Assembly (NCBI GenBank): GCA_025758065.1
Contig: CP107199.1
Coordinates: 784,001 to 848,000 of the forward strand
DNA from: Lachnospiraceae bacterium
GTDB lineage: Bacteria; Bacillota; Clostridia; Lachnospirales; Lachnospiraceae
Length of the DNA stretch: 64,000 bases
Direction of reading: 5' to 3'
Positions 7,595-15,682 of this stretch are shown piece by piece. Numbering within the stretch: the first letter of the stretch is position 1; every line of letters begins with the position of its first letter. The notes under the pieces were generated by a model, which saw nothing but the letters and a program-made list of their open reading frames with translations, was not told the DNA's origin and ran no database searches. A program made the position numbers and the translations under genes.

Positions 7595-7765
7595 GATATA
7601 TCATTACAGTTCAGCCATGCGCTGGTTTGAATGAGGGAGTGTGTTGCAAGCTTGCTTGCATAAGCACTTTCTCATCCAAATCAGCATATGGTGGAACCAC
7701 CAAGCTTCTTGTTTTCATGAATATGGAAACAAGAAGATGTCATGGTTGAACTGTAACGATATATC
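7595..7765. repeat. Multi-armed palindromic element (171 bp)
   Basis: Terminal 25-bp inverted repeats (23/25 matches; left arm begins GATATATCATTACAGTTC) enclose three hairpins. Arm 1 is 7621-7685, a 15-bp stem with a nested TGCAAGC/GCTTGCA hairpin. Arm 2 is 7689-7702, TGGTGG/CCACCA. Arm 3 is 7705-7736, a 14-bp CTTCTTGTTTTCAT stem with one wobble. It lies between the divergent HtrA-like gene and mutS2 and has no coding potential. Confidence 0.8.
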
Positions 7766-7825
7766 CTCCGTTTTCTCCCCATTTCTCCTGAGAAATTTCC
7801 CATAGTAAAACATAATATTTGCTGT

Positions 7826-8035
7826 TATAATGTAAAGGCACAGCAGAAAAACAAGCGACGCCAACGGCGGCATTTGTTTTTACCTGCGCCAGCAGACAGC
7901 AGAGCGCGTCAGCGCAGGGCTGTGAGTGAACCTTTCACGCCCACTCTGTAAGAAACATTTCAACGAAACAGCCCCCTTGCGTAAGCACAGGTCTGTTGCG
8001 TGAACCTTATGCAATACCTGGAGGAACCAATAAAT
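7826..8035 (+). promoter_or_regulatory. mutS2 promoter element and long structured leader
   Basis: A TATAAT at 7826-7831 (weak -35) would start a leader of about 200 nt. It contains a hairpin ending in T5 (7847-7881, AAAAACAA paired with TTGTTTTT), CTGCGC/GCGCAG pairing near 7890-7920, and TTGCGTAAG pairing with CTTATGCAA close to the ribosome site. The early T-rich hairpin could act as an attenuator; no known riboswitch was recognised. Confidence 0.35.
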
Positions 8036-10546
8036 ATGAACCAAAAAGCCTTAAAAACTTTAGAATATACAAAGATCATCACACAGCTGGAATCCCATGC
8101 GGCTTCCCCGCTGGGAAAATCCCTCTGCCGGGATCTTGTTCCATCTTCAGATCTGGAAGAGGTACGTACCTGGCAGGCGCAGACCACAGATGCAGCTGAC
8201 AGAGTCCGCTTAAAAGGTACAGTATCTTTCTCTGGCTTGCGGGATATCGGCAGCTCCTTAAAACGCCTGGAGATTGGCAGCTCCTTAAGCATCAGCGAAC
8301 TGCTTTCCATCAGCTCCGTCCTTACCGTCACTGCCCGTGCTAAAGCCTACGGCCGTCAGGATATTCCTGAAAACACCTTTACACCACGTTTTCCGGGACA
8401 GCAGCCTCCTAAACAGACAGCAGCTGAAGAATATGCGCCTGACTCCTTAGACCCCTTATTTCAGGCCTTAGAGCCGCTTACACCAGTGAACAATGAGATC
8501 AAGCGCTGCATCCTTTCCGAAGATGAGATTGCTGATGACGCAAGTCCCGGTCTGTCCCATGTACGCCGTTCCTTAAAAGCCTGCGCAGACCGTATCCATA
8601 CCCAGTTGAACTCTATCCTGAACTCCCACCGTACCTATTTACAGGACGCTGTGATCACCATGCGTGACGGCCGGTACTGTCTCCCTGTTAAATCAGAGTA
8701 CAAAAGCCAGGTATCCGGCATGGTCCATGACCAGTCTGCCACAGGTTCTACCCTTTTTATCGAACCAATGGCCATTGTAAAATTAAACAATGAGATCCGC
8801 GAGCTGGAGATCCAGGAGCAAAAAGAGATCGAGGCTGTTTTAGCTTCTTTAAGCAACCAGACAGCACCGCACATAGAAGAACTGCAGTTAGATATGGAGC
8901 TGTTAGCCCAGCTGGATTTCATTTTTGCCAAAGCAGCCTTATCCCACCAGTACCGCTGTACAGCTCCCATTTTCAACGATAAAGGCTATATCAACATCAA
9001 AGACGGCCGCCACCCGTTACTGGACCAGAAAAAAGCTGTTCCTATTAATGTATGGCTTGGAAAAGACTTTGACCTGCTGATCGTAACAGGCCCTAATACC
9101 GGAGGTAAGACCGTTTCCTTAAAAACAGTGGGGCTTTTTACATTAATGGGTCAGGCGGGACTTCATATTCCAGCCTGGGAAGGCTCTGAATTAGCTGTTT
9201 TTGACAATGTATTCGCGGATATCGGTGATGAACAGAGCATTGAGCAGAGCTTAAGTACCTTCTCTGCCCATATGACCAATACCGTCCGTATCTTAAGTGA
9301 GGCAGACTCCCGTTCTCTCTGTCTTTTCGATGAGCTGGGAGCCGGCACTGATCCTACTGAAGGCGCTGCCCTTGCCATTGCCATGCTGTCATTTTTACAC
9401 AATATGAAATGCCGCACCATGGCAACTACCCATTACAGCGAATTAAAGGTATTTGCCCTTACCACACCGGGGGTGGAAAATGCCTGCTGCGAATTTAACG
9501 TTGAAACCCTGCAGCCAACTTACCGCCTGCTCATCGGTGTTCCAGGAAAGAGTAATGCTTTTGCTATTTCCAAAAAGCTTGGACTGCCGGATTACATTAT
9601 CGAGGATGCAAAAAACCATCTGGAAGCCAAAGATGAGTCCTTTGAGGATCTGCTCACCAGCCTGGAAAACAGCCGTGTGACCATTGAAAAAGAACAGGAA
9701 GAGATCCGCTCCTATAAAGAAGAGATCGCCCAGTTAAAATCCCGTCTCACCCGCAAGGAAGAGCATCTGGATGAACGCAAGGACAAGATGATCCGCAATG
9801 CAGCTGAAGAAGCACAGCGCATCCTGCGCGAAGCCAAGGAAACTGCAGACCAGACCATCCGCCAGATCAACAAACTGGCTGCAGACTCCGGGGTGAATAA
9901 AGAATTAGAGGCACAGCGCACCAAATTACGGGAACAGCTAAAGAAAACGGATGACAAACTGGCAGTTAAAGCCAAAGGCCCAAGCCAGCCTGTTTCTGCG
10001 AAAAAATTAAAGATCGGTGACGGCGTTAAGGTCCTTTCCATGAACTTAAAGGGTACTGTCAGTTCTCTTCCGGACAGTACCGGGAATCTGTTTGTGCAGA
10101 TGGGCATCCTGCGTTCCAAAGTCAATATACGGGATATTGAACTGATCCGTGAAGACGATATCAGCGCCACATTAGGAGACGGCTCATCCCGCTCCTACGG
10201 TGCCGTTTCCGGAACAGGAACCAGTAAATCCAAGAAGACCTTTTCACAGGCAAAGGGCTCTCATTCCGGCTCCGGACAGATCAAGATGTCAAAATCCTTC
10301 TCTGTTTCACCGGAAGTCAATCTTATCGGCATGACTACAGATGAAGCTGTTCCTGCTATGGAGAAATATCTGGATGACGCATATCTGGCCCATCTGCCAA
10401 GCGTACGTGTAGTCCACGGGCGAGGCACAGGAGCATTAAAAACTGCCTGCCACAAACGATTAAAACAATTAAAATACGTAAAAGATTTCCGCCTGGGCGA
10501 ATTCGGCGAAGGCGGAACCGGTGTGACCATCGTTACTTTTAAGTAG
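8036..10546 (+). CDS. mutS2: MutS2 family ATPase/endonuclease
   Basis: 836-residue MutS2. It lacks mismatch-recognition domain I and has the core/lever region, then the ABC-type ATPase with Walker A GPNTGGKT (about residue 350) and Walker B LCLFDELGAGTDPTEG. A long charged coiled coil (about 520-650) follows, and a C-terminal Smr nuclease domain (VRVVHGRGTGALK). The start at 8036 is supported by GGAGG 11 nt upstream; an upstream in-frame ATG at 8000 has no good site. Known roles of the family are ribosome-collision splitting/rescue and suppression of recombination. A 163-bp repeat copy follows the stop. Confidence 0.93.
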   Translation: MNQKALKTLEYTKIITQLESHAASPLGKSLCRDLVPSSDLEEVRTWQAQTTDAADRVRLKGTVSFSGLRDIGSSLKRLEIGSSLSISELLSISSVLTVTARAKAYGRQDIPENTFTPRFPGQQPPKQTAAEEYAPDSLDPLFQALEPLTPVNNEIKRCILSEDEIADDASPGLSHVRRSLKACADRIHTQLNSILNSHRTYLQDAVITMRDGRYCLPVKSEYKSQVSGMVHDQSATGSTLFIEPMAIVKLNNEIRELEIQEQKEIEAVLASLSNQTAPHIEELQLDMELLAQLDFIFAKAALSHQYRCTAPIFNDKGYINIKDGRHPLLDQKKAVPINVWLGKDFDLLIVTGPNTGGKTVSLKTVGLFTLMGQAGLHIPAWEGSELAVFDNVFADIGDEQSIEQSLSTFSAHMTNTVRILSEADSRSLCLFDELGAGTDPTEGAALAIAMLSFLHNMKCRTMATTHYSELKVFALTTPGVENACCEFNVETLQPTYRLLIGVPGKSNAFAISKKLGLPDYIIEDAKNHLEAKDESFEDLLTSLENSRVTIEKEQEEIRSYKEEIAQLKSRLTRKEEHLDERKDKMIRNAAEEAQRILREAKETADQTIRQINKLAADSGVNKELEAQRTKLREQLKKTDDKLAVKAKGPSQPVSAKKLKIGDGVKVLSMNLKGTVSSLPDSTGNLFVQMGILRSKVNIRDIELIREDDISATLGDGSSRSYGAVSGTGTSKSKKTFSQAKGSHSGSGQIKMSKSFSVSPEVNLIGMTTDEAVPAMEKYLDDAYLAHLPSVRVVHGRGTGALKTACHKRLKQLKYVKDFRLGEFGEGGTGVTIVTFK

Positions 10547-10565
10547 CATCAGATCACAACCATAA

Positions 10566-10726
10566 ATGTTCTCCCACACTCTTTCTGTACCTGAGCTTGT
10601 GAAATTTTTTTGTCAGTTGTGCCCAAATTTTGAGGTTCGGCGTTGCGTCCGCCTCTAAAATCCGGGTGCGGCTGGTGGAAGATCTGCCACAAAAGCTGGT
10701 ACATGGGCAGCTCCAGGAGAACAGAT
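10566..10726. repeat. Dispersed long-hairpin repeat, copy B (diverged)
   Basis: 161 bp, begins ATGTTCTCCCACACTC and shares the core TTTTTTTGTCAGTTGTGCCC with copies A, D and E. Its centre has GAGG...CCGCCTC pairing like copy E. It occupies the space between mutS2 and the response-regulator gene and is the most diverged of the five. Confidence 0.75.
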
Positions 10727-10750
10727 AATTATACAGGGAGGTAACTTGCA

Positions 10751-11461
10751 ATGGCAGAAAAACAGCGGATACTCATTGTAGATGACGATGCAAACATCGC
10801 AGAACTGATCTCGCTTTATCTGATGAAAGAATGTTATGAAACTATGATCGTAGGTGACGGGGAAGAAGCATTAAAGCGTTTTCCGGATTTTAAGCCAAAC
10901 CTGGTCCTTTTAGACCTGATGCTGCCGGGCATGGACGGCTACCAGGTATGCCGGGAGCTGCGTACCAGTTCCCAGGTGCCCATTATCATGCTCTCCGCCA
11001 AAGGTGAGATCTTCGATAAGGTCCTTGGCCTGGAGCTGGGAGCAGATGACTACATGATCAAGCCATTTGATTCTAAAGAGCTGGTAGCCCGGGTAAAAGC
11101 AGTCCTGCGCCGATATCAGGCTTCCCCTGCTGCCGCAGTATCAGAGCCAAAGCAGCAGGGCGAATATGTAGAATACCCGGACCTGATCGTAAACCTGACC
11201 AACTATTCTGTCATTTATAAGGGACATTCCATTGAAATGCCTCCAAAGGAACTGGAGCTTTTATACTTTTTAGCTTCCTCTCCTAATCAGGTATTTACCA
11301 GAGAACAGCTTCTGGACCATATCTGGGGTTATGAGTACATTGGTGATACCCGTACTGTAGATGTCCACATCAAACGTCTTCGTGAAAAGATCAAAGATCA
11401 TGGCAACTGGGCCATTACTACTGTATGGGGCATCGGCTACAAGTTTGAAGTGAAGAGGTGA
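10751..11461 (+). CDS. OmpR/PhoB-family response regulator
   Basis: 236-residue two-component regulator. The receiver domain has the acidic pair D11/D12, phospho-acceptor D55 (LVLLDLMLPGMDGYQ) and K104 (YMIKPF). The C-terminal winged-helix domain carries the typical EIPPKELELL-like segment (IEMPPKELELLYFLASSPNQ) and DVHIKRLREKI. GGGAGG lies 9 nt upstream of the ATG. The kinase gene follows after 4 nt. The signal and regulon are not visible from sequence. Confidence 0.93.
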   Translation: MAEKQRILIVDDDANIAELISLYLMKECYETMIVGDGEEALKRFPDFKPNLVLLDLMLPGMDGYQVCRELRTSSQVPIIMLSAKGEIFDKVLGLELGADDYMIKPFDSKELVARVKAVLRRYQASPAAAVSEPKQQGEYVEYPDLIVNLTNYSVIYKGHSIEMPPKELELLYFLASSPNQVFTREQLLDHIWGYEYIGDTRTVDVHIKRLREKIKDHGNWAITTVWGIGYKFEVKR

Positions 11462-11465
11462 TCAG

Positions 11466-12872
11466 ATGGCCCGCTCTCTTTACTCTAAATTTATACTGGG
11501 TTATCTGATCTTCGGCCTTTTAAGCGTACTTACCATTGCCACTTTTTCTTCCGGCATAACCCGTGATTATCTGGTCAAAGACCGTGCCAATGCCTTATAC
11601 GATGAGGCAAATGATATTGCTGCCTCCTGCAGCCTTATGTACCAGGGCCAGCATCAGGATATGGACCTTTTTTCCACCCAGCTGAAAAATGTGTCAACCT
11701 ACCTGCGCACAGAAATATGGGTAGTCAATAAAAGCGGCGTTGTGATCATGGACAGCAAAAATGGTGCCAGGATCCATACCATCATCCCGGATTTTGACCC
11801 CACTGCTACCGGAAACCGTTCCTATACCATTGGCACCTATTATAAGCTTTTTGACCAGAATGTACTCAGTGTATCTGCTCCTGTAACCGGCAATTATACC
11901 ACTTATGGCTATGTACTCATCCACCTGCCGGTCAGTGAGATCGCCGATTCCCAGAGCCATATTTTAGATATCCTCTATATGACCTGTGCCATTATCTTTG
12001 CTTTGTCACTAGTCATCCTTGTGGTATTTACCATCACTGTATATCTGCCCCTGCGAAAGATCGCAGCAGGTGCCAATGAATACGCTGCCGGCAATCTAAA
12101 CTACCGGATCAAGGTAAATGCACACGATGAAATGGGCTATCTTTCCAACACCTTAAATTATATGTCTGATGAGCTTAATAAAATGGAGGAATACCAGCGC
12201 AATTTCATTGCCAATGTCTCCCATGATTTCCGCTCACCGCTGACCTCTATCAAAGGTTATCTTGAAGCTATTTTAGATGGCACCATTCCACCGGAAATGT
12301 ATGAAAAATACTTATCCAGAGTTATTTCTGAGACAGAACGCCTTCATAAACTGACAGAAAGCATGCTGACCTTAAACTCCTTAGATGCAAAAGGCTTTTT
12401 ATCCAGGACCAATTTTGACATCAACCGGGTGATCAAGGACACAGCCGCTTCTTTTGAAGGCACCTGCGATTCCAGACATATCCGTTTTGACCTTACATTT
12501 TCTGATAACATCCAGATGGTCTATGCGGACATGGGAAAGATCCAACAGGTTCTTTATAATCTCATTGACAATGCCATCAAATTCAGCCACGATGACTCTG
12601 TGATCTATATCCAGGCATCCAGCAAATACGAAAAGATCTTTATTTCTGTAAAAGATACAGGTATCGGCATTCCCAGAGACAGTATTAAAAAAATCTGGGA
12701 CCGCTTCTACAAGACTGACCTTTCCAGAGGCAAAGACAAACGTGGCACCGGTCTGGGACTTTCTATTGTAAAAGAGATCATTCAGGCACATGGGGAAAAC
12801 ATTGATGTGATCAGCACAGAAGGTGTGGGAACCGAGTTTATCTTCTCACTGCCAGGTTCTACCTCTCTATAA
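11466..12872 (+). CDS. Membrane sensor histidine kinase (HAMP-HisKA-HATPase)
   Basis: 468 residues, partner of the response regulator just upstream; its GAGGTG ribosome site overlaps the regulator's stop. Domains: first membrane helix about 10-30, an extracytoplasmic sensor of about 130 residues, second helix about 165-190, HAMP, then the dimerisation box NVSHDFRSPLTSIK with the phospho-accepting H253. The ATPase N box is QVLYNLIDNAIKFS, with G boxes VKDTGIGIP and GTGLGLSIVKEI. All key residues are present. It resembles the ResE/PhoR/VicK class; the stimulus is unknown. Confidence 0.93.
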   Translation: MARSLYSKFILGYLIFGLLSVLTIATFSSGITRDYLVKDRANALYDEANDIAASCSLMYQGQHQDMDLFSTQLKNVSTYLRTEIWVVNKSGVVIMDSKNGARIHTIIPDFDPTATGNRSYTIGTYYKLFDQNVLSVSAPVTGNYTTYGYVLIHLPVSEIADSQSHILDILYMTCAIIFALSLVILVVFTITVYLPLRKIAAGANEYAAGNLNYRIKVNAHDEMGYLSNTLNYMSDELNKMEEYQRNFIANVSHDFRSPLTSIKGYLEAILDGTIPPEMYEKYLSRVISETERLHKLTESMLTLNSLDAKGFLSRTNFDINRVIKDTAASFEGTCDSRHIRFDLTFSDNIQMVYADMGKIQQVLYNLIDNAIKFSHDDSVIYIQASSKYEKIFISVKDTGIGIPRDSIKKIWDRFYKTDLSRGKDKRGTGLGLSIVKEIIQAHGENIDVISTEGVGTEFIFSLPGSTSL

Positions 12873-12933
12873 AGTTTTATGTATATAACGTATATTTTAC
12901 CTTTTTCTTACGATTTGGGGTAAAACTGTTTCT

Positions 12934-12966
12934 AATGGGTTCTTTGCTTTTAAAAGGACCCATTTT
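12934..12966 (+). terminator. Terminator after the two-component operon
   Basis: AATGGGTTCTTT pairs with AAAAGGACCCATT (about 12 bp with one wobble), followed by a short TTTTA. It lies 60 nt after the kinase stop and before the next promoter. Confidence 0.6.
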
Positions 12967-13039
12967 ATGTTATAGTAGGAATTAACTAAGAATGCCAAAA
13001 TTGTCCAACGACAGTTTTGCAAAAGAAAGGACGATGAAC

Positions 13040-14065
13040 ATGATCCGTTTTAAAAAAGCAACTGCACTTCTCCTTTCCGCACTTCTTGTTTCTTCCTGCA
13101 TGGCACCATGCGCCTTTGCGGCAAGCAAAAAGAAAGTGGGAAAGATCAACCTGACCATTGATACTGACATCCGCTCAGGAAGCAGCGGAGGCGAGGTTGA
13201 AGTAACTGCCACCGGTGACAACACCAACTATTACTACCTTGATTCTGTAGAAGTTACCAATGATGAAGGGGAAGACTGGAGCAAATCCAATCCACCGGAA
13301 GCTGAGATCCTCATTGGGCTGGAAGACGAAGATGAATATACCTTCTCCGGAACCAGTTCCAGCAACTTCAAGCTCACACTTGCAAACTCCATTAAGTCCC
13401 GTTATGATAAAGTAGAGTATGTCAGCGCAAGTAAAAAAGACGGCGGTGCTACCATTGCACTGCGTGTCCGCCTGGTATTTGATAAAGATGCAGATATGAG
13501 CACTGCTCCTGCACCAGGCAGTGCACTGTGGTTCACCTACTCTCCCGGTATGGCAACCTGGACCGAGGTACCTTCTGCCAAATATTACCAGCTGCAGTTA
13601 TATAAGGACGGTTCCCTGGTAACACCTCCAGATGGCTCCAGTTCCACAGTTTCCGTATATGGAACTTACTATGATTTCTCCAACTGGGTGACCGACGGTT
13701 CCAGCTATACATTTAAAGTACGTTCCGTAAAAGCCAGCAACAATGCAAAAAGCAAATGGGTGACTTCCTTTGCCTGGACTCCTGGCTCCACTTCCGGCGA
13801 CAGCAATACCGTTACCGAAGGCTGGAAGAATGCTGCTGACAATGTACGCTGGTGGTATCAGAACGCTGATGGTTCCTATCCGGCATCCCAGTGGAAAGAG
13901 ATCAACGGAAAATGGTACTATTTCGATGCAGAAGGCTATATGGCTACCGGCTGGATCAAGGTCGGCGGCTTAGATTACTGCCTGGCTCCTGACGGTGCTC
14001 TGTATGTAAACTGCACCACACCAGATGGCTACAATGTAAATGCAGACGGTGTATGGGTCCAGTAA
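13040..14065 (+). CDS. Secreted protein with choline-binding-type cell-wall repeats
   Basis: 341 residues. The start MIRFKKATALLLSALLVSSC at 13040 has AAAGG 9 nt upstream; the ATG six bases earlier sits too close to it. A Sec signal peptide ends near CAFAA. The middle (about 40-250) looks like a beta-rich, fibronectin-like region and is not recognised. The C-terminus carries choline-binding-type repeats with the aromatic pattern WYYFDAEGYMATGWIKVGG, and an earlier DNVRWWYQNADGSYPASQW. The family attaches non-covalently to wall polymers. It stands alone between two terminators. Function of the N-terminal part is unknown. Confidence 0.75.
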   Translation: MIRFKKATALLLSALLVSSCMAPCAFAASKKKVGKINLTIDTDIRSGSSGGEVEVTATGDNTNYYYLDSVEVTNDEGEDWSKSNPPEAEILIGLEDEDEYTFSGTSSSNFKLTLANSIKSRYDKVEYVSASKKDGGATIALRVRLVFDKDADMSTAPAPGSALWFTYSPGMATWTEVPSAKYYQLQLYKDGSLVTPPDGSSSTVSVYGTYYDFSNWVTDGSSYTFKVRSVKASNNAKSKWVTSFAWTPGSTSGDSNTVTEGWKNAADNVRWWYQNADGSYPASQWKEINGKWYYFDAEGYMATGWIKVGGLDYCLAPDGALYVNCTTPDGYNVNADGVWVQ

Positions 14066-14081
14066 ATAGACATATGACCTG

Positions 14082-14118
14082 CCAGTACATTGTTTCGTAA
14101 ATAACTGTGCTGATCCGT
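14082..14118. repeat. Short dispersed repeat, copy 1
   Basis: CCAGTACATTGTTTCGTAAA continues to TAACTGTGCTGATCCGT. It matches 19115-19152 at about 35 of 38 positions. The outer CAGTAC pairs with GTACTG in copy 2 (with a wobble here), so it can fold as a hairpin. Confidence 0.65.
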
Positions 14119-14186
14119 CACCACAAATAAATGTCAGTTGCTGCGTGCAGCTGACACTCCAAATATCATACACAGCAATATAAAAA

Positions 14187-14224
14187 GCCCGCCGGTTTGT
14201 GATCAATATCACTTCCCGGCGGGC
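14187..14224. terminator. Bidirectional terminator
   Basis: GCCCGCCGG pairs with CCGGCGGGC, with an inner GTGAT/ATCAC stem. A-rich sequence precedes and T-rich sequence follows, so it can serve both the upstream wall protein and the converging GntR fragment. Confidence 0.8.
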
Positions 14225-14307
14225 TCTGTTTATATCTGTTTTTAACGTTTATTCCTATTATAAAGCTTGTTACCCTGCTGATATGCAGCTGTTCCTCACT
14301 GATCCGT

Positions 14308-14538
14308 TCACATGCTTCCCCTGCTTGGGATCACCTTTACCAGCTTCTGTCTTTCTAACATCTGGATGGCTTCTCTTACAGGGGTGCGGCTTACATCAAA
14401 ATATTGGGCCAGCTCTGAATCAAGGATCTTTTCCCCGGATTTAAGGACTCCGATAATGATCCATTCGCACACAACATTATAAATCCTGTCTTTTACACTG
14501 AGAGTCTGGATACTCTCAGTTTTCGATGGTATAGGCAT
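14308..14538 (-). pseudogene. GntR-type winged-helix fragment without effector domain
   Basis: The 76 residues from MPIPSKTES comprise only a GntR DNA-binding domain: IYNVVCEWIIIGVLKSGEKI then AQYFDVSRTPVREAIQMLER. It stops at PSRGSM, exactly where the FCD or other ligand domain should begin. No remnant of that domain is seen before the terminator at 14187. GTGGG lies 7 nt before this ATG; an alternative start at 14580 has no clear site. Either a decayed regulator or a DNA-binding-only remnant. The adjacent glcK is on the same strand. Confidence 0.6.
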
Positions 14539-14625
14539 AAATTTCCCACTCTTTCTGTATATTTCATAATGATTCCCCATACCATCATTATAATTATTTT
14601 TTTCACAATATGCAATGATTTACTA

Positions 14626-15570
14626 CTACAATACCAATCTTGCTGCTCCATAAATACCTGCGTCATTTCCCAGTGTTGCTAACCCCAGTTTACCCTTATT
14701 CTTGGAGATCGGGGTGAAATAGTCATAATCTTTCTGGACCATATCAATAAGGAACTGTCCGGCCTTTGATACACCGCCTCCGATAACAAAAATTTCCGGG
14801 TCTACAGTAAGAGCTACCTGTGCCAGTGCCAGACCTAAATAGTGGCTGACGGTCTTCATTACCTCCAATGCCATCTCATCTCCTGCTTTTGCAGCATCTA
14901 ACACGTTCTTTGCACTTACATTATCACCGAATTGTCGAAGCATGGACTGCTTATCAGATTTTGCCATGGTCCTTCTTGCTTCTCTTGCAATACCGGTTGC
15001 AGAGCTTACCTGCTCTAAGCAGCCTACACCGCCGCAGTTGCAGTGTTCCCATTCATCATCACGCACATGAATATGGCCGATTTCTCCCCCGAGTCCATGT
15101 TTTCCCGCAATGATCTTCTGGTCAATAATAACACCACCGCCAACTCCGGTCCCTAAAGTGACCATGACCAGGTCAGAATATCCTTTTCCGCCTCCCTGCC
15201 ACATTTCACCAAGAGCTGCCACGTTAGCATCATTTCCGCTCTTTACAGGAATGCCGTCTAAGAGACTGCTTAACTCTTCCTGCGGGTTCAGATCCCGCCA
15301 GCCAAGATTTACACATACTTCCACATATCCGTCAGGCATAACAGGTCCCGGAACACCCATTCCGGCGCCTGTAATATCCTTCTTCAGGTCCAGTCCCATT
15401 TCATCCAGTTTTTTACGGATAGACGCTGCCACATCCGGCAGGATATTCACTCCGCCATCTTCCTTACAGGTCTTTACCTCCCACTTGTCCAAAAGCTCTC
15501 CTGTAGTCTCAAAAAGACCGATCTTTACACTGGTTCCCCCTATATCAACACCGATGCACTTCATCCCCAT
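14626..15570 (-). CDS. glcK: ROK-family glucokinase
   Basis: ATP-dependent glucose kinase feeding glycolysis, 314 residues. The N-terminal phosphate-binding motif is CIGVDIGGTSVKIGLF, the central sugar site GNDANVAALGEMW, and the ATP site GTGVGGGVI. The ROK zinc signature is CNCGGVGCLEQVSSATG. GAGAGG precedes the ATG by 9 nt. It follows the DUF5711 gene on the same strand after a run of short tandem repeats. Other ROK sugar kinases cannot be excluded, but the sequence fits Gram-positive GlcK best. Confidence 0.85.
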   Translation of the reverse strand: MGMKCIGVDIGGTSVKIGLFETTGELLDKWEVKTCKEDGGVNILPDVAASIRKKLDEMGLDLKKDITGAGMGVPGPVMPDGYVEVCVNLGWRDLNPQEELSSLLDGIPVKSGNDANVAALGEMWQGGGKGYSDLVMVTLGTGVGGGVIIDQKIIAGKHGLGGEIGHIHVRDDEWEHCNCGGVGCLEQVSSATGIAREARRTMAKSDKQSMLRQFGDNVSAKNVLDAAKAGDEMALEVMKTVSHYLGLALAQVALTVDPEIFVIGGGVSKAGQFLIDMVQKDYDYFTPISKNKGKLGLATLGNDAGIYGAARLVL

Positions 15571-15600
15571 AGTATATATCCTCTCTTTCCTGGTTTTATT

Positions 15601-15682
15601 ATTATATAACTGGTTTATTATTGTATGGCTGATTTACTATTTATTGTACGACTGGTTTACGATTGTACGACTGCCTTACTTC
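15601..15682. repeat. Four degenerate tandem repeats of about 20 bp
   Basis: Units begin near 15601, 15620, 15643 and 15662 and follow ATTGTAYGACTGGTTTAC. They lie between DUF5711 and glcK and touch the DUF5711 stop. No protein or known RNA is evident. Confidence 0.6.

Noticed and set aside
12992..13039. Upstream starts of the wall-binding protein
   Set aside because: They add charged residues before the signal peptide and lie on or before the AAAGG ribosome site.
14539..14580. Longer start (MGNHYEIY) for the GntR fragment
   Set aside because: No ribosome site in front; the downstream ATG has GTGGG at proper spacing, though this is not certain.
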